64,000 bases of DNA from Roseomonas sp. AR75 (GTDB lineage: Bacteria > Pseudomonadota > Alphaproteobacteria > Acetobacterales > Acetobacteraceae), in NCBI RefSeq assembly GCF_005222815.1, contig NZ_STGB01000004.1, positions 434,001 to 498,000 on the forward strand, read 5' to 3'. A program made the translations under genes and the position numbers. The first letter of the stretch is position 1; every line of letters starts with the position of its first letter. The notes under the pieces were generated by a model that was not told where the DNA came from, ran no database searches, and saw only the letters and a program-made list of their open reading frames with translations. Positions 8,589 to 18,247 of the stretch are shown piece by piece.

Positions 8589-9584
8589 TCAGCCCAGATT
8601 GGCGCCGGCGGCGCGCCAGAAGGTCTCCGCGGCAGGATGCCAGGGAATGCCGGCCGCTGCGGTCTTCTGCGCTGCCAGCGTGAAGTCGCGTGCGGCGGAA
8701 TGGGTGCGCACGAGGTCCTCGCGCCTGCCCCAGGTGACCTGCAGGATCCTGGTCACGAGGTCGGCGGGCATGTCATCGCGCACCGCCAGGATGTTGGCGA
8801 CGGAAAGCTGCTTGTTCGGCGTGGTCTGGCCCGGATAGGTGTTGGCCGGGATCTCCTCCGGGAAATAGACCGGGCCGTTCTTCTCCACGATCTTCTGGAA
8901 GAGATCGGCATGATCCACCAGGTGGATCTGCGTGCCAGGCGTCGCTGCCAGGTCGGTGATCGCGCTGGTCGGCACGCCCGAGACGAAGAAATAGGCATCG
9001 AGCTTGCCGTCGCGGATCGCGTTGGTGGATTCCGCCGGGGAGAGCCGCTCCCGCGCACGGAAATCCTTCTCGCGATCCAACCCGGCGGCCTCGATCACGC
9101 GGAAGGCGAAAAGCTCCGTCGCGGAACCCGGCGCGCCCGTGGAGATGCGCTTGCCCTTCATGTCCGCCATGGACTTGATGCCCGTGGCGGCCGTGGTCAC
9201 CACCTGCATGCGGTTGGTGTAGAGCACGGCGATCGCGCGGGCCGGCACCTTGCGCCCGCGGAAGGGGCCGGCGCCGTTGATGGCGTCCACGGCCGCATCC
9301 ACCTGGCCGAACAGCATGCCGACGCGGCCGGCGCCGAGGAGCTGGAAATTCGCGACGGAGCCGCCGGTGACCTCGGCTGTCGCGCTCATCCCGGGAATGT
9401 CGCGCGAGAGCAGGTTCCCGAGCGCGCCGCCGAGCGGGTAGTAGACGCCGCCGGTGGTGCCCGTGGCGATGGACATCTGCACCGCGCCCTGGGCGCGCGC
9501 GACATGCGGCAGGCCGAGCGACGTTGCACCCGCGATGGTTGCAAGTCGGAGCGTGAGCGTGCGTCGGCCGATGGCGTTGGACAT
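8589..9584 (-). CDS. TAXI-family TRAP solute-binding protein
   Basis: A 331-residue periplasmic binding protein. The ATG at 9584 has a GGAGG-type ribosome site 9-14 bases before it and opens a signal peptide ending at about VARAQ. The mature protein begins with the TAXI hallmark IATGTTGGVYYPLGGALGNLL and continues with TGGSVANF, the GKRISTGAPGSATE block and the DAYFFVSGVPTSAI block. It hands solute to the fused TRAP permease encoded immediately downstream. An FNR/FixK-like box sits 70-84 bp upstream of its start, nearer to the divergent CBS gene. Confidence 0.93.
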   Translation of the reverse strand: MSNAIGRRTLTLRLATIAGATSLGLPHVARAQGAVQMSIATGTTGGVYYPLGGALGNLLSRDIPGMSATAEVTGGSVANFQLLGAGRVGMLFGQVDAAVDAINGAGPFRGRKVPARAIAVLYTNRMQVVTTAATGIKSMADMKGKRISTGAPGSATELFAFRVIEAAGLDREKDFRARERLSPAESTNAIRDGKLDAYFFVSGVPTSAITDLAATPGTQIHLVDHADLFQKIVEKNGPVYFPEEIPANTYPGQTTPNKQLSVANILAVRDDMPADLVTRILQVTWGRREDLVRTHSAARDFTLAAQKTAAAGIPWHPAAETFWRAAGANLG

Positions 9585-9654
9585 GAAAGCGGTTCCTCCC
9601 TTGTTCACGGCGCCAGGAATACAGGCGCTGCGGATGCTGTCAAACGGCCGGCGG

Positions 9655-9668
9655 TTGACCTGCGTCAA
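9655..9668. promoter_or_regulatory. FNR/FixK/CRP-type binding site
   Basis: TTGACCTGCGTCAA is a 14-bp palindrome (TTGAC-N4-GTCAA) of the kind bound by FNR/FixK-family regulators. Its centre is 9661.5. A TAACAT hexamer at 9691-9696 could be a -10 element; transcription starting near 9703 would then place the box at -41.5, the classic activating position, for the CBS gene at 9733. The divergent TRAP binding-protein gene is also within range. The palindrome is seen; regulator and start site are inferred. Confidence 0.65.
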
Positions 9669-9732
9669 GGTTTGCATCGGCCGGGGAGCCTAACATGATG
9701 GTATTCTGCACCGGAGCAGAGGGAGCGCCCCG

Positions 9733-10431
9733 ATGACCAATCTCAGAGCCCGTGACCTGATGACCTCCGACGTCATCACCGTGCCGCCCGAGACGCCCGT
9801 GATGGCGATGGCGCGCGTGCTGGCCGATCGCGGCATCTCCGCCGTCCCGGTGGTGGATGCGGAGGGCAAGGTGCTCGGCATCGTCACGGAGGCCGACCTG
9901 ATCCGTCGCCTCGCCGGCGAGGCCGACAAGCCCACCGGCTGGTTCGCCAGCCTGTTCGGCAACCAGGAACGCGACGCCGAGCGCTACGCCCGCACCCATG
10001 GCGTGACCGCGCGCGACGTGATGACCAGCGAGGTCGTGGCCGTGGACCCCGACACGCTGGCGTCGCAGATCGCGCACATGATGGAGGATCGCGGCATCCG
10101 CCGCGTGGTCGTGACGCAGGACGGGCGCCTGAAGGGCATCGTCTCTCGCGCCGACCTGCTGCGCGCGCTGGTCACCGCGCCATCGGATGGCGGCGAATAC
10201 CCGGATGAGCGCATCCGCCGCGCGGTGATGGCGGCGATGAAGAAGGAGCCCTGGGCGGACACCTTCTACACGCTGGTCGAGGTCAACAACGGCATCGTGG
10301 AGTTCCACGGCTTCAGCCGCAGCGCCGCCGTGCAGCGCGGCCTGCGCGTCCTGGCGGAGAACATCCCCGGCGTGAAGGGCGTGACGGACAACACCCAGCC
10401 CATGCCGCCCTACCTGTTCGCGACGGCGTAG
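9733..10431 (+). CDS. CBS-CBS-BON domain protein
   Basis: A 232-residue soluble protein with two CBS domains (about residues 7-62 and 93-148) and a C-terminal BON domain (about 158-225). Each CBS unit shows the expected pattern (ARDLMTSDVITV with GISAVPVVD; ARDVMTSEVVAVD with IRRVVVTQDGRLKGIVSRADLL). Such proteins bind adenosine nucleotides; the BON domain may bind membrane lipid. In alphaproteobacteria related genes are often induced when oxygen is low, which fits the FNR-type box upstream. No enzyme domain is attached. Confidence 0.9.
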   Translation: MTNLRARDLMTSDVITVPPETPVMAMARVLADRGISAVPVVDAEGKVLGIVTEADLIRRLAGEADKPTGWFASLFGNQERDAERYARTHGVTARDVMTSEVVAVDPDTLASQIAHMMEDRGIRRVVVTQDGRLKGIVSRADLLRALVTAPSDGGEYPDERIRRAVMAAMKKEPWADTFYTLVEVNNGIVEFHGFSRSAAVQRGLRVLAENIPGVKGVTDNTQPMPPYLFATA

Positions 10432-10450
10432 CCCTACCGTCCAGAGAAGG

Positions 10451-10493
10451 CCTCTCCCCCCAACGGGGGGAGAGCGTTGGGTGAGGGGGGCAT
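10451..10493 (-). repeat. Dispersed intergenic hairpin repeat, copy 1 (possible bidirectional terminator)
   Basis: Between the convergent CBS and nadE genes. It contains a perfect 10-bp stem CTCTCCCCCC / GGGGGGAGAG (10452-10461 and 10465-10474) with a 3-base loop AAC, followed by a G-rich tail ending in GGGGGGCAT. Read on the minus strand it begins ATGCCCCCC and resembles the element at 35414-35458, so it is probably a family of intergenic repeats as well as a terminator-like hairpin. There is no U-tract. Confidence 0.6.
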
Positions 10494-10505
10494 CACCCTA
10501 CGCTC

Positions 10506-12560
10506 TCACTCTCCCCGCGTCGGAATCCTCTCCAGATCCGCCAGCCACGCCGCCGCCGAGGCATCGCTCGGCGCGCGCCAGTCGCCGCGCGGCGAGAGCG
10601 ACCCGCCCGAACTCACCTTCGGCCCGTTCGGCAGCGCCGACCGCTTGAACTGGCTGGTCGCGAAGAAGCGCCGGACGAAGACCCGCAGCCATTTCGCGAT
10701 CACCGGCAGGTCATAGGCCATGCGCTTGTCCGCCGGCGTGTTCGGCGGCCAGGCGCCGGCCTGCGCGTCGCGCCACGCATGCCATTCCAGGAACGCCACC
10801 TTGGAGGGGCGAAAGCCGAAGCGCGTGACGTGGAACAGCGTGAAATCCTGCAGCGCATAGGGGCCCACGAAATCCTCGGTCTTCTGCGCCGGCCCGTCCT
10901 TGCCGTCGCCGGGCACCAGCTCGGGCGAGATCTCGGTCGCCAGGATGTCCAGCAGCACGGGCTTCGCCGCCGTGCCGAAGGCAGCGCTCTCCGCCACCCA
11001 GCGGATCAGGTGCTGGATCAGCGTCTTCGGCACGCTCGCATTGACGTTGTAGTGCGACATGTGGTCGCCGACGCCATAGGTCGCCCAGCCCAGCGCCAGT
11101 TCCGACAGGTCGCCGGTGCCCAGCACCAGCGCGTCGTGCTGATTGGCCAGGCGGAACAGCAGCGACGTCCGTGCGCCGGCCTGCACGTTCTCGAAGGTGA
11201 TGTCGTGCACCGGCTGGCCTTCGGCGAAGGGATGGCCGATGTCGCGCAGCATCTGCGTGCAGGCCGGCGTCATGTCGATCTCGGCCGCCGAGACGCCCAG
11301 CGCGCGCATCAGCGCCCAGGCATTGGACTTGGTCCGGTCCGTCGTCGCGAAGGCCGGCAGCGTATAGGCCAGGATGTTCGTGCGCGGCAGTCCGAGCGTG
11401 TCGAAGGCATGCGCCGCGACCAGCAGCGCCTGCGTTGAATCCAGCCCGCCGGAGACGCCGATCACCAGCCGCTTGATGCCCGTGCATTCCAGCCGCTGCC
11501 GCAGCCCGTACGATTGGATGTTGTAAGCCTCGTAGCAGAGCTCGGAGAGCCGCGCGTCATCGTCCGGCACGAAGGGGAAGCGGCTGAGCGGGCGGCGCAG
11601 GCCAAGGTCGCTTTCGGTGTCGGGCGCCAGCGCGAAGGGGATCACGCGGAACGGGCGCGAAGGCGGGTTGAAGTCCGCGGCGTCGCCGAAGCTGGTCATG
11701 CGCAGCCGTTCCTGCTGCAGCCGCTCCAGGTCGATATCGGCCAGGATCGGCGCCGCATCCCGGGCGAAGCGCGGCGCCTCGGCCAGCAGCGTGCCGTTCT
11801 CGTAGATCATCGCCTGCCCGTCCCAGGCCAGGTCGGTGCTGGATTCGCCGTTGCCGGCGGCGGAATACAGGTAGGCCGCGACGCAGCGCGCCGAATGCAC
11901 CTGGCACAGCGCATGGCGATAGGCCGACTTGCCGACGGTGACGTTGCTCGCGGAGAGATTCAGCAGCACCGTCGCGCCGGCCAGCGCGGCGGCCGTGGAA
12001 GGCGGCACCGGCGCCCACACATCCTCGCAGATCTCCACATGGATGGTCAGGTCCGGCAGGTCGGTGGCGCGCAGCAGCACATCGGTGCCGAAGGGCGCCT
12101 CCTGCCCCGCGATGTGCAGCGTCGGCGGCACGGCGCCGAGGCCGGTGGCGAAGTGCCGCTTCTCGTAGAACTCGCGGTAGCCCGGCAGGTAGGATTTCGG
12201 CCAGGCCGCCAGCAGCCTGCCGCGATGGATCGCGAGCGCGGCGTTGAACAGCCGCCCGCCCACGCGCACCGGCGCGCCGACGAACAGCACGGGCGCCAGG
12301 TCACAGGATTCGTCCAGCAGCCGCGCCACGGCCTGTTCCACCGCCGCCAGCAGCGCCGATTGCTGCAGCAGGTCGTCGATCGCGTAGGCGGACAGGCCGA
12401 GTTCCGGGAACAGCACCAGCGACGCGCCCTGCGCCGCCGCGTCGCGCGCCATGGCCAGCGTCTGCGTCACGTTGAAGGCGGGATCGGCGACGCGCACGCG
12501 CGGCGCGACGACCGCGGCGCGGACGAAGCCATGGGTATGGAGGTTGTGGAAGGCGGTCAC
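10506..12560 (-). CDS. nadE: Glutamine-dependent NAD+ synthetase
   Basis: A 684-residue two-domain enzyme making NAD+ from nicotinic acid adenine dinucleotide, ATP and glutamine. The N-terminal nitrilase-type glutaminase domain has the Glu-Lys-Cys triad (Glu53 in FPELG, Lys122 in [14 protein letters not shown], Cys178 in VEICEDVW). The C-terminal synthetase domain has the ATP loop [15 protein letters not shown] near residue 370. I chose the GTG at 12560: an AGGTGA ribosome site sits about 8 bases before it and the [13 protein letters not shown] opening fits long bacterial NadE proteins. Convergent with the CBS gene; single-gene unit. Confidence 0.95.
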   Translation of the reverse strand: MTAFHNLHTHGFVRAAVVAPRVRVADPAFNVTQTLAMARDAAAQGASLVLFPELGLSAYAIDDLLQQSALLAAVEQAVARLLDESCDLAPVLFVGAPVRVGGRLFNAALAIHRGRLLAAWPKSYLPGYREFYEKRHFATGLGAVPPTLHIAGQEAPFGTDVLLRATDLPDLTIHVEICEDVWAPVPPSTAAALAGATVLLNLSASNVTVGKSAYRHALCQVHSARCVAAYLYSAAGNGESSTDLAWDGQAMIYENGTLLAEAPRFARDAAPILADIDLERLQQERLRMTSFGDAADFNPPSRPFRVIPFALAPDTESDLGLRRPLSRFPFVPDDDARLSELCYEAYNIQSYGLRQRLECTGIKRLVIGVSGGLDSTQALLVAAHAFDTLGLPRTNILAYTLPAFATTDRTKSNAWALMRALGVSAAEIDMTPACTQMLRDIGHPFAEGQPVHDITFENVQAGARTSLLFRLANQHDALVLGTGDLSELALGWATYGVGDHMSHYNVNASVPKTLIQHLIRWVAESAAFGTAAKPVLLDILATEISPELVPGDGKDGPAQKTEDFVGPYALQDFTLFHVTRFGFRPSKVAFLEWHAWRDAQAGAWPPNTPADKRMAYDLPVIAKWLRVFVRRFFATSQFKRSALPNGPKVSSGGSLSPRGDWRAPSDASAAAWLADLERIPTRGE

Positions 12561-12620
12561 GGCCGGTTCACCTCGGGCCTGCCGATACAGCAAGCGGGTG
12601 ACGGCGACAAATGCGGCGCG

Positions 12621-14756
12621 TCATGGGCGGGCGAAGCCGACGCCGGTCAGGCCGATGCCGAGCACCCGTTCGTCGCGGCCCGCGCCGACGGCGCGGGGGG
12701 AGGTCGCCCGCCCGTCCTCGATCGTCACCCGCAGCACCCCATCGGCCGCGGCGGCGGCGGTGAAGGGCAACGCGACCTCGCGCGGCCGTCCGTCGGTGAA
12801 GTCGATCTCCCGCGGCGCCTCGCCAGCGATTGTCACGACCACCGGCGGCTGCCCGGGGCCGGCGGCGAAGCGATGCATTTGCAGCAGCAGCGCACCGCCG
12901 CCCGCCCAGCCTTCCGGCAGCGGCAGCAGCAGGCTGGCCTTGGGCCCGCTCCAGGCTCCCCAATTCTCCAGCCCGTGGAAGCCGCTCTCCAGCCAACCTG
13001 CATGCTCACGCAGGTCGGCGATCGGATGCAGGCCGGGGGCAGCCGGCGGGCGGGGCAGCGGCGCGGTCTCGAACGCCCAGGACTCACTCGGTCCGAACCA
13101 GCGCAGCCGCGCGAAATCGACCGCGCAGGCGTGCCCAGCAAGCCCATGCGCCTCCAGATAGCTGCGCAGCCTGGCGGGGTAGTCGCGCTGGTTCGGCGCG
13201 CCGAAATCCCAGCCGGGCGGGTTGAAGGTGGAGAAGCCGTTCGGCGTGCGCAGACCTGCCACGGAGGCCAGGACCATCGCATCCACGTTGTGGCTGTAGA
13301 GCTGGTCCGCCATGCTGCGCGCCTGGCCCATGCGGGGCACGATGGCGACGAAGACTTCGCAACCGGGTGGCGGTGGCACCAGCGCCTCGATCCGGCGCAG
13401 CTCCGCCGTGCGGCGCATTCCCGTGTCGGGGATCGCGGTCCATTGCTCTGCCAGCAGCAGCATTGCGCAGCCAGCGGCCGCGATCCGCCAGCGCGCCTGC
13501 CACAGCGCGGCCAGCGGCACGGCGCAGGCGATCACGGCGAGCGGCGCCAGCACGACCACGACGCGCGAGATCTCGCGCGCCACGCCGGCACCCGGCACGC
13601 GCAGGAAGGTCACGCGCCAGGCCCAGGCCCGGCCGCCGAAATCCACCGTCGACAACACGATGAGCAAGGTCGCGATCAGGAAGGCGAGGGCGAAGCGCAG
13701 GCCGGGATCGGCGCGGCGCCGCCACAGCAGCAGCATGGCCGCCAGCGTCGCAAGCAGCGTGATCGGCGGGATGCCGCGCGCCAGATAGCGCATGCGCAAG
13801 GACGCACCGGCGGCGTCGCGGTCAAGCCAGGGGCTCAGCCAGCCCCAGAGCAGGTTGCGCGGCCCTGTGTCGATCACCGAGAGTGGCCCGAGCGCGAAGA
13901 AGCGTGTCGCTTCGATCCCGTGCCCGCCGGTCTGCGCCAGCAGGGGCAGGTAGAGCCAGAGTGCCGGCAGCAGCGCGACGACGAGAACCAGCAGCGGCAC
14001 GCCCAGCAGCCACCAGGGCCGCCTCTGGCCGAACAGGCCGCGGAACTCGGTGCGCGGCATGCCGATCGCGAAGACCAGGGCCGAGAGCAGAATGGCCAGC
14101 CCGACGATCCAGAAGGTGTAGAAGGCGGTCAGCATCAGCGCACCGCCGAAGCCGCCCGCCAGCACGCCCAGCCACAGGAACCGCCGGCGGGCGCCCTGCA
14201 GGAAGGCCATCGCCATGCCGTGCAGCATCGCGCACCACAGCACCGCCGGACCCACGGCGTAGATCTGGATATGCAGCGTCGCCGCCTGCATCAGGCCGGG
14301 ACTCAGCGTGCTGACCGCAGCGGCCAGGCAGGCCCAGGCCGGTTCCAGGCGCAGCATGCGTCGCGCCAGGAGGAAGGCGCCCAGGAACCCCATTGCGCCG
14401 AACAGTGGCGGCACCAGCTCGACCGCCAGCAGCGGATCGGCGCCGACGAGCCGGAAGCCGAGCGCCGCCAGGCCGAACAGCAGATAGCCGTCATTGTAGC
14501 CCAGCGTGCGCGCGAAAGGGTGGAACCAGGCGACCTGATGCCAGGGCTCCACGCCGGTCAGCACGTTGAACCAGTGCGAGATCAGCGCGACGGCGATCAG
14601 CCCGTCATGCTGGTCGCCCGTCATGCTCTCGAAGCCGGAGAGCCACAGGTCGCGGTGCACGACGGCGACGGCGCCGCACAATGCGACGAGCAGGATCACC
14701 GTGGCGGGAAGACGGCCGGATCCGTTCCGGCCGGGCGTCGTTTCGGCGCGGGGCAT
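12621..14756 (-). CDS. Polytopic membrane protein, GT-C-like (polysaccharide locus)
   Basis: A 711-residue protein with about 11-12 predicted membrane helices in the first two thirds and a soluble C-terminal part (about residues 460-711) that ends in a beta-rich region. After the first helix there is an extracytoplasmic loop with acidic residues (SMTGDQHDG), a place where GT-C glycosyltransferases carry a catalytic Asp; this and the YfhO-like layout suggest a lipid-linked-sugar transferase, but no family is secure. Its ATG shares one base with the stop of the Per-like aminotransferase gene (TGATG), implying translational coupling. Confidence 0.6.
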   Translation of the reverse strand: MPRAETTPGRNGSGRLPATVILLVALCGAVAVVHRDLWLSGFESMTGDQHDGLIAVALISHWFNVLTGVEPWHQVAWFHPFARTLGYNDGYLLFGLAALGFRLVGADPLLAVELVPPLFGAMGFLGAFLLARRMLRLEPAWACLAAAVSTLSPGLMQAATLHIQIYAVGPAVLWCAMLHGMAMAFLQGARRRFLWLGVLAGGFGGALMLTAFYTFWIVGLAILLSALVFAIGMPRTEFRGLFGQRRPWWLLGVPLLVLVVALLPALWLYLPLLAQTGGHGIEATRFFALGPLSVIDTGPRNLLWGWLSPWLDRDAAGASLRMRYLARGIPPITLLATLAAMLLLWRRRADPGLRFALAFLIATLLIVLSTVDFGGRAWAWRVTFLRVPGAGVAREISRVVVVLAPLAVIACAVPLAALWQARWRIAAAGCAMLLLAEQWTAIPDTGMRRTAELRRIEALVPPPPGCEVFVAIVPRMGQARSMADQLYSHNVDAMVLASVAGLRTPNGFSTFNPPGWDFGAPNQRDYPARLRSYLEAHGLAGHACAVDFARLRWFGPSESWAFETAPLPRPPAAPGLHPIADLREHAGWLESGFHGLENWGAWSGPKASLLLPLPEGWAGGGALLLQMHRFAAGPGQPPVVVTIAGEAPREIDFTDGRPREVALPFTAAAAADGVLRVTIEDGRATSPRAVGAGRDERVLGIGLTGVGFARP

Positions 14757-15892
14757 CAGCCCCGGCGCTGTACCACCTCCACCAGCGCCTCGCAAACGCG
14801 GTCCACATCCGCATCTGTCAGCGCAGGATAGCTCGGCAGGCTCATGCCGCGCGCCGCGATGTCCTCCGACACGGGCAGGACCAGATCCGGCCGTTCGTGG
14901 TGCGGCATGTGGTGCGCGCAGTAGAAGACCGGCCGCGTCTCGATCCGCAGCCGCGCCAGGCGCTCCATCACCGCGTCGCGGTTCGCGCCGCGCGGCAGCA
15001 GCAGGCTGACCAGCCAGTCCGAGCTGTCCACCTCGGGCCGCATTTCCTGGAACGCAAAGGGGTGGTTCGCCAGGTTCGCCCGATACCGCGCGGCGATCGC
15101 CTTCTTGCGCGCCAGGATCGCCGGCAGCCGCTCGATCTGGCCGAGGCCGATCGCCGCGGCGACATTGGTCATGCGGTAGTTGAAGCCCATCGCGACGTGC
15201 CAGTAGCGACGGTCCGGGTCCATGCCCTGGCCCTTGGCGATGCGCAGCCTGCGCAGCATCGCCGCGTCGCGGGCCATCACCATCCCGCCCTCGCCGGTGG
15301 TGACGGTCTTGTTGCCGAAGAAGCTGAAGGTCGCGGCGGCGCTGAACCGGCCGACATGCGTGCCGCGCCAGGTGCTGCCCAGTGCCTCCGCGCAATCCTC
15401 GACGATCTCCAGGCGGTGCCGCTCCGCAAGGGCGCAGAGCCGGTCCATGTCGCAGACGGCGCCGTACAGGTGCACCGGCATGATCGCGCGGGTCTTCGGG
15501 GTGATGCGCCGCTCGACATCCACGGGGTCGAGCAGCCAATCCTCCGCCGTGCAGTCGGCGAAGACCGGCACGGCGCCCGCCTGCACGATGGTGTTGACGG
15601 AGGCGATGTAGGTGAAGCTCGGCACGATCACCTCGTCGCCGGGCTGCAGGTCCAGGCAGTGCAGCGCAAGATGCAGCGCGACCGTGCCGTTGCACACCGC
15701 GGTGACATGCGGCGTGCCGACGACCTCGCCGAAGGCGCCCTCGAAGCGGTCGAGGAAGGCGCCGCGCGAGGAGATCCAGGTGCTGTCCACGGCCTCGAGC
15801 ACGTAGCGCCGCTCATTGCCGGACAGGTCCGGCTCATAGACGGGCAGGAAGGCGGAAGCCGCCCCGTCGGCCGGCCGGCTCAATTCGTTCAT
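14756..15892 (-). CDS. per: DegT/DnrJ/EryC1 aminotransferase, probable GDP-perosamine synthase
   Basis: A 378-residue PLP-dependent sugar aminotransferase. The Schiff-base lysine is Lys195 in SFFGNKTVTTGEGG. Extended stretches resemble Per/RfbE GDP-perosamine synthases as I know them: PVYEPDLSGNE with DSTWISS near the start, NGTVALHLALHCL, VPSFTYIASVN, VHLYGAVCDM, EDCAEALGS, and FNYRMTNVAAAIGL. The reaction would convert GDP-4-keto-6-deoxymannose plus glutamate to GDP-perosamine. The locus supplies that substrate through Gmd (20614-21594). Follows the PglD-like acyltransferase gene on the same strand. Family certain; the perosamine assignment is inferred. Confidence 0.82.
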   Translation of the reverse strand: MNELSRPADGAASAFLPVYEPDLSGNERRYVLEAVDSTWISSRGAFLDRFEGAFGEVVGTPHVTAVCNGTVALHLALHCLDLQPGDEVIVPSFTYIASVNTIVQAGAVPVFADCTAEDWLLDPVDVERRITPKTRAIMPVHLYGAVCDMDRLCALAERHRLEIVEDCAEALGSTWRGTHVGRFSAAATFSFFGNKTVTTGEGGMVMARDAAMLRRLRIAKGQGMDPDRRYWHVAMGFNYRMTNVAAAIGLGQIERLPAILARKKAIAARYRANLANHPFAFQEMRPEVDSSDWLVSLLLPRGANRDAVMERLARLRIETRPVFYCAHHMPHHERPDLVLPVSEDIAARGMSLPSYPALTDADVDRVCEALVEVVQRRG

Positions 15893-16000
15893 TGCGAGTC
15901 TGCCACCAATGCCGTGGCCCTCCCCATTACCAAAACCGCAGGTTGATCAGTACGCCTGCGCCTAATCGGTCTGGTTGTTTCTCTCTAGCGCCGCGCCGTG

Positions 16001-16645
16001 TCATCCGGCAACCGATTTGCCGCGCAGCGGCCGTGCGGGCACCCCGCCCACCATCGTCCGATCCGGCACGTCCTTTACCACCGCGGAGCCGGCCCCCACC
16101 ACCGCGTCGGCGCCGATCCGTACGCCCGGCCGCACCGCCGATCCAACCCCCACCAGGCTGCGTGCGCCGACCTGGACGTTGCCGGCAAGCGCGCAGCCCG
16201 GCGCGACATGGGCGGCCGAGCCTAGCAGGTTGTCGTGGTCCACGACCGCGCCGTTGTTCACGATCACGAAGTCCCCGAGTACGGTTTCGGTCCCGATCAC
16301 GGCGCGAGCCAGCACCGCCGCACCGGCCCCGATTCTCGCCGCCGGCGAGACAAACGCCGCAGGATGGATCAAGGCCGGGATAACAAAACCGTGTGCCGCC
16401 AGCGCCGCACCGAGCCGCTCACGCGCAAGGTTGTTTCCGATGGCGACGAAGGCTGCCGAAACGCCCTCTCGCCGGAGCCGCGGCAGGTCGTCGTCACCGC
16501 CGATGACAGGGACGCCGAGCACCGTCCGGCCGGCCTGCGCACCATCCAGTAGGCCGGCAATCCGCCAACCCTGCGCCGCCCGGAAGGCTTCGATGACCAC
16601 CTTGGCGTGGCCGCCGGCGCCGATGATCAGAAGATCCCTGGACAT
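16001..16645 (-). CDS. PglD/PerB-like sugar N- or O-acetyltransferase
   Basis: A 214-residue NeuD/PglD-family acyltransferase. An N-terminal nucleotide-sugar-binding Rossmann part opens with LLIIGAGGHAKVVIEAF; the C-terminal half (from about residue 92) is a left-handed beta-helix of hexapeptide repeats. His137 in VVDHDNLLG matches the catalytic base of PglD. Encoded 108 bp upstream of the Per-like aminotransferase on the same strand, so it may acetylate the 4-amino group of GDP-perosamine (PerB role). A dedicated formyltransferase also lies in the locus, so which enzyme acts on perosamine is open. Confidence 0.8.
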   Translation of the reverse strand: MSRDLLIIGAGGHAKVVIEAFRAAQGWRIAGLLDGAQAGRTVLGVPVIGGDDDLPRLRREGVSAAFVAIGNNLARERLGAALAAHGFVIPALIHPAAFVSPAARIGAGAAVLARAVIGTETVLGDFVIVNNGAVVDHDNLLGSAAHVAPGCALAGNVQVGARSLVGVGSAVRPGVRIGADAVVGAGSAVVKDVPDRTMVGGVPARPLRGKSVAG

Positions 16646-16795
16646 CCCGAATCCGCACTCCCTCCCCGCGACGGTTGCAGCCCGGACGCGCAAAAATTGA
16701 CCTTCAGGCAATCCCCGCGCGGGGTTTGTTCGCCAGCCGCAGCAGATATAAGGGCGCCGGCGCCGCATCGGCCGCACGGAGTAGCCCCCTCGTCC

Positions 16796-18247
16796 ATGAC
16801 GATCTGGTTCGACGTCGAAGACCTCTTCGAATACGCAGGCGCCGTTGCCAGGCCAAGCGGCATCCAGCGCCTGTCCTACGAAATCTATGCGGCGATCCAG
16901 GCAAGCGACGCGAGCCGGGTCGGCTTCCTGCGGCATGACCCGGTCGGCGGCACCATGCGCGTGGTGGATTGGGCGGATGTGCAGGCGATCTATCGCAGCA
17001 TGACGCATGGCGTGCCGGCCCGCGCGCCGGCCGCGGCGCCGCAGGCGGTCGCGCCATTGCTGCAGAGCCGCGCGGCGCGGCTTCCCCTGATCGGCAGCGG
17101 CATGCGCCTGGCGGCGAGCCGGCTGCCGCCGGAGATGCGGCGTCCGCTGGGCGAGGCGGCGCGCGCGCAGGTGGCGGCGATACGCGGCCTCGCGCGCTTT
17201 GCCGCGGCGCTGCCCGGTGCCCTCGCCGCGCGCCGCCGGCAGAACGCCGCCGTCGCCGCGCCGCCGCCCGGCGAGGTTGCCGCGCTTCCTGCGACGCCCG
17301 GCGCTGCGCCCTCCTACGGGCGCGACATCCGCGACGTGGCGCAGCCCGGCGACGTGTTGGCCGCGCTCGGCTCGCCCTGGTCCAGCCAGGGATATCCCGC
17401 CCTGGTCGCCCGCCTGAAGTCGCAGACGAATCTCCGCTTCGCCCTGCTGGTCTATGACCTCATCCCGGTCATGCGCCCGGAATTCTGCGATCGTGGGCTG
17501 GTGATGCTGTTCTCCTCCTTCATCCTCGGCTGCCTGCCGCTGGCCGACGAGCTGATGACCATCTCGCGCGCCAGCGCCGCCGACCTGGAGCGCTGGTCGG
17601 CGCGGATCGGGGTGCGGCTCGCCACCACGCCGCGTCCGATCCCGATCGGCACCGGCTTCTCCACCTCGGCCGAGACCGTGCCGCTGCCGCAGGGCCTGGT
17701 GGCGGGCGAGTATGCGCTGTTCGTCTCGACGGTGGAGGCGCGGAAGAACCACCTGCTCGCCTTCCGCGCGTGGCGGCGCCTGCTCGAGGAGCTGCCGCCG
17801 GAGCGTGTGCCGCAGCTTGTCTTCGCCGGGCGCGTCGGCTGGATGGTGGCCGACCTGATGCAGCAGATCCGCAACTCGGAAAACCTCGCCGGCAAGCTGA
17901 CCGTCGTCGAGAACCCCGACGACACGACGCTCGCCCAGCTCTATCGCGGCGCCCGCTTCACGCTGTTCCCCTCGCTCTACGAAGGCTGGGGCCTGCCGGT
18001 CTCCGAAAGCCTCGCCTTCGGCAAGGTCTGCCTGGCGTCCGGCACCACCTCGGTGCCGGAGGCCGGCGGGCGGTTCTGCCTCTACCATGACCCCGACAGC
18101 GTCACGGAAGCCGTGGCGCTCTATCGCCGCGCCATCGAGGAACCCGGCCTGATCGCCCGGCTGGAGGCCGAGATCGCGGACGGCTACCGGCCGACGCCGT
18201 GGAGCAGCACGGCAGCCGCGATCCTCGACCAGCTCGGACACGGGTGA
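16796..18247 (+). CDS. Glycosyltransferase family 4, tandem paralog A
   Basis: A 483-residue cytoplasmic GT-B glycosyltransferase. It opens with IWFDVEDLFEYAG and PSGIQRLSYEIY and has the GT4 donor-site block in the C-terminal half: ARKNHLLAFRAW, VFAGRVGW, and FPSLYEGWGLPVSESLAFGK with the E-x7-E type motif. The middle (about residues 80-185) is Ala/Arg-rich and variable. The next gene encodes a close paralog and starts inside this gene's stop codon (GTGA). Donor and acceptor are unknown; GDP-sugars made in this locus are plausible donors. Confidence 0.87.
   Translation: MTIWFDVEDLFEYAGAVARPSGIQRLSYEIYAAIQASDASRVGFLRHDPVGGTMRVVDWADVQAIYRSMTHGVPARAPAAAPQAVAPLLQSRAARLPLIGSGMRLAASRLPPEMRRPLGEAARAQVAAIRGLARFAAALPGALAARRRQNAAVAAPPPGEVAALPATPGAAPSYGRDIRDVAQPGDVLAALGSPWSSQGYPALVARLKSQTNLRFALLVYDLIPVMRPEFCDRGLVMLFSSFILGCLPLADELMTISRASAADLERWSARIGVRLATTPRPIPIGTGFSTSAETVPLPQGLVAGEYALFVSTVEARKNHLLAFRAWRRLLEELPPERVPQLVFAGRVGWMVADLMQQIRNSENLAGKLTVVENPDDTTLAQLYRGARFTLFPSLYEGWGLPVSESLAFGKVCLASGTTSVPEAGGRFCLYHDPDSVTEAVALYRRAIEEPGLIARLEAEIADGYRPTPWSSTAAAILDQLGHG

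Noticed and set aside
16697..16750. TTGACC with a later TATAAG as a promoter for the first GT4 paralog
   Set aside because: The hexamers are more than 40 bp apart and nothing suitable lies at 16-18 bp, so I did not call a promoter.
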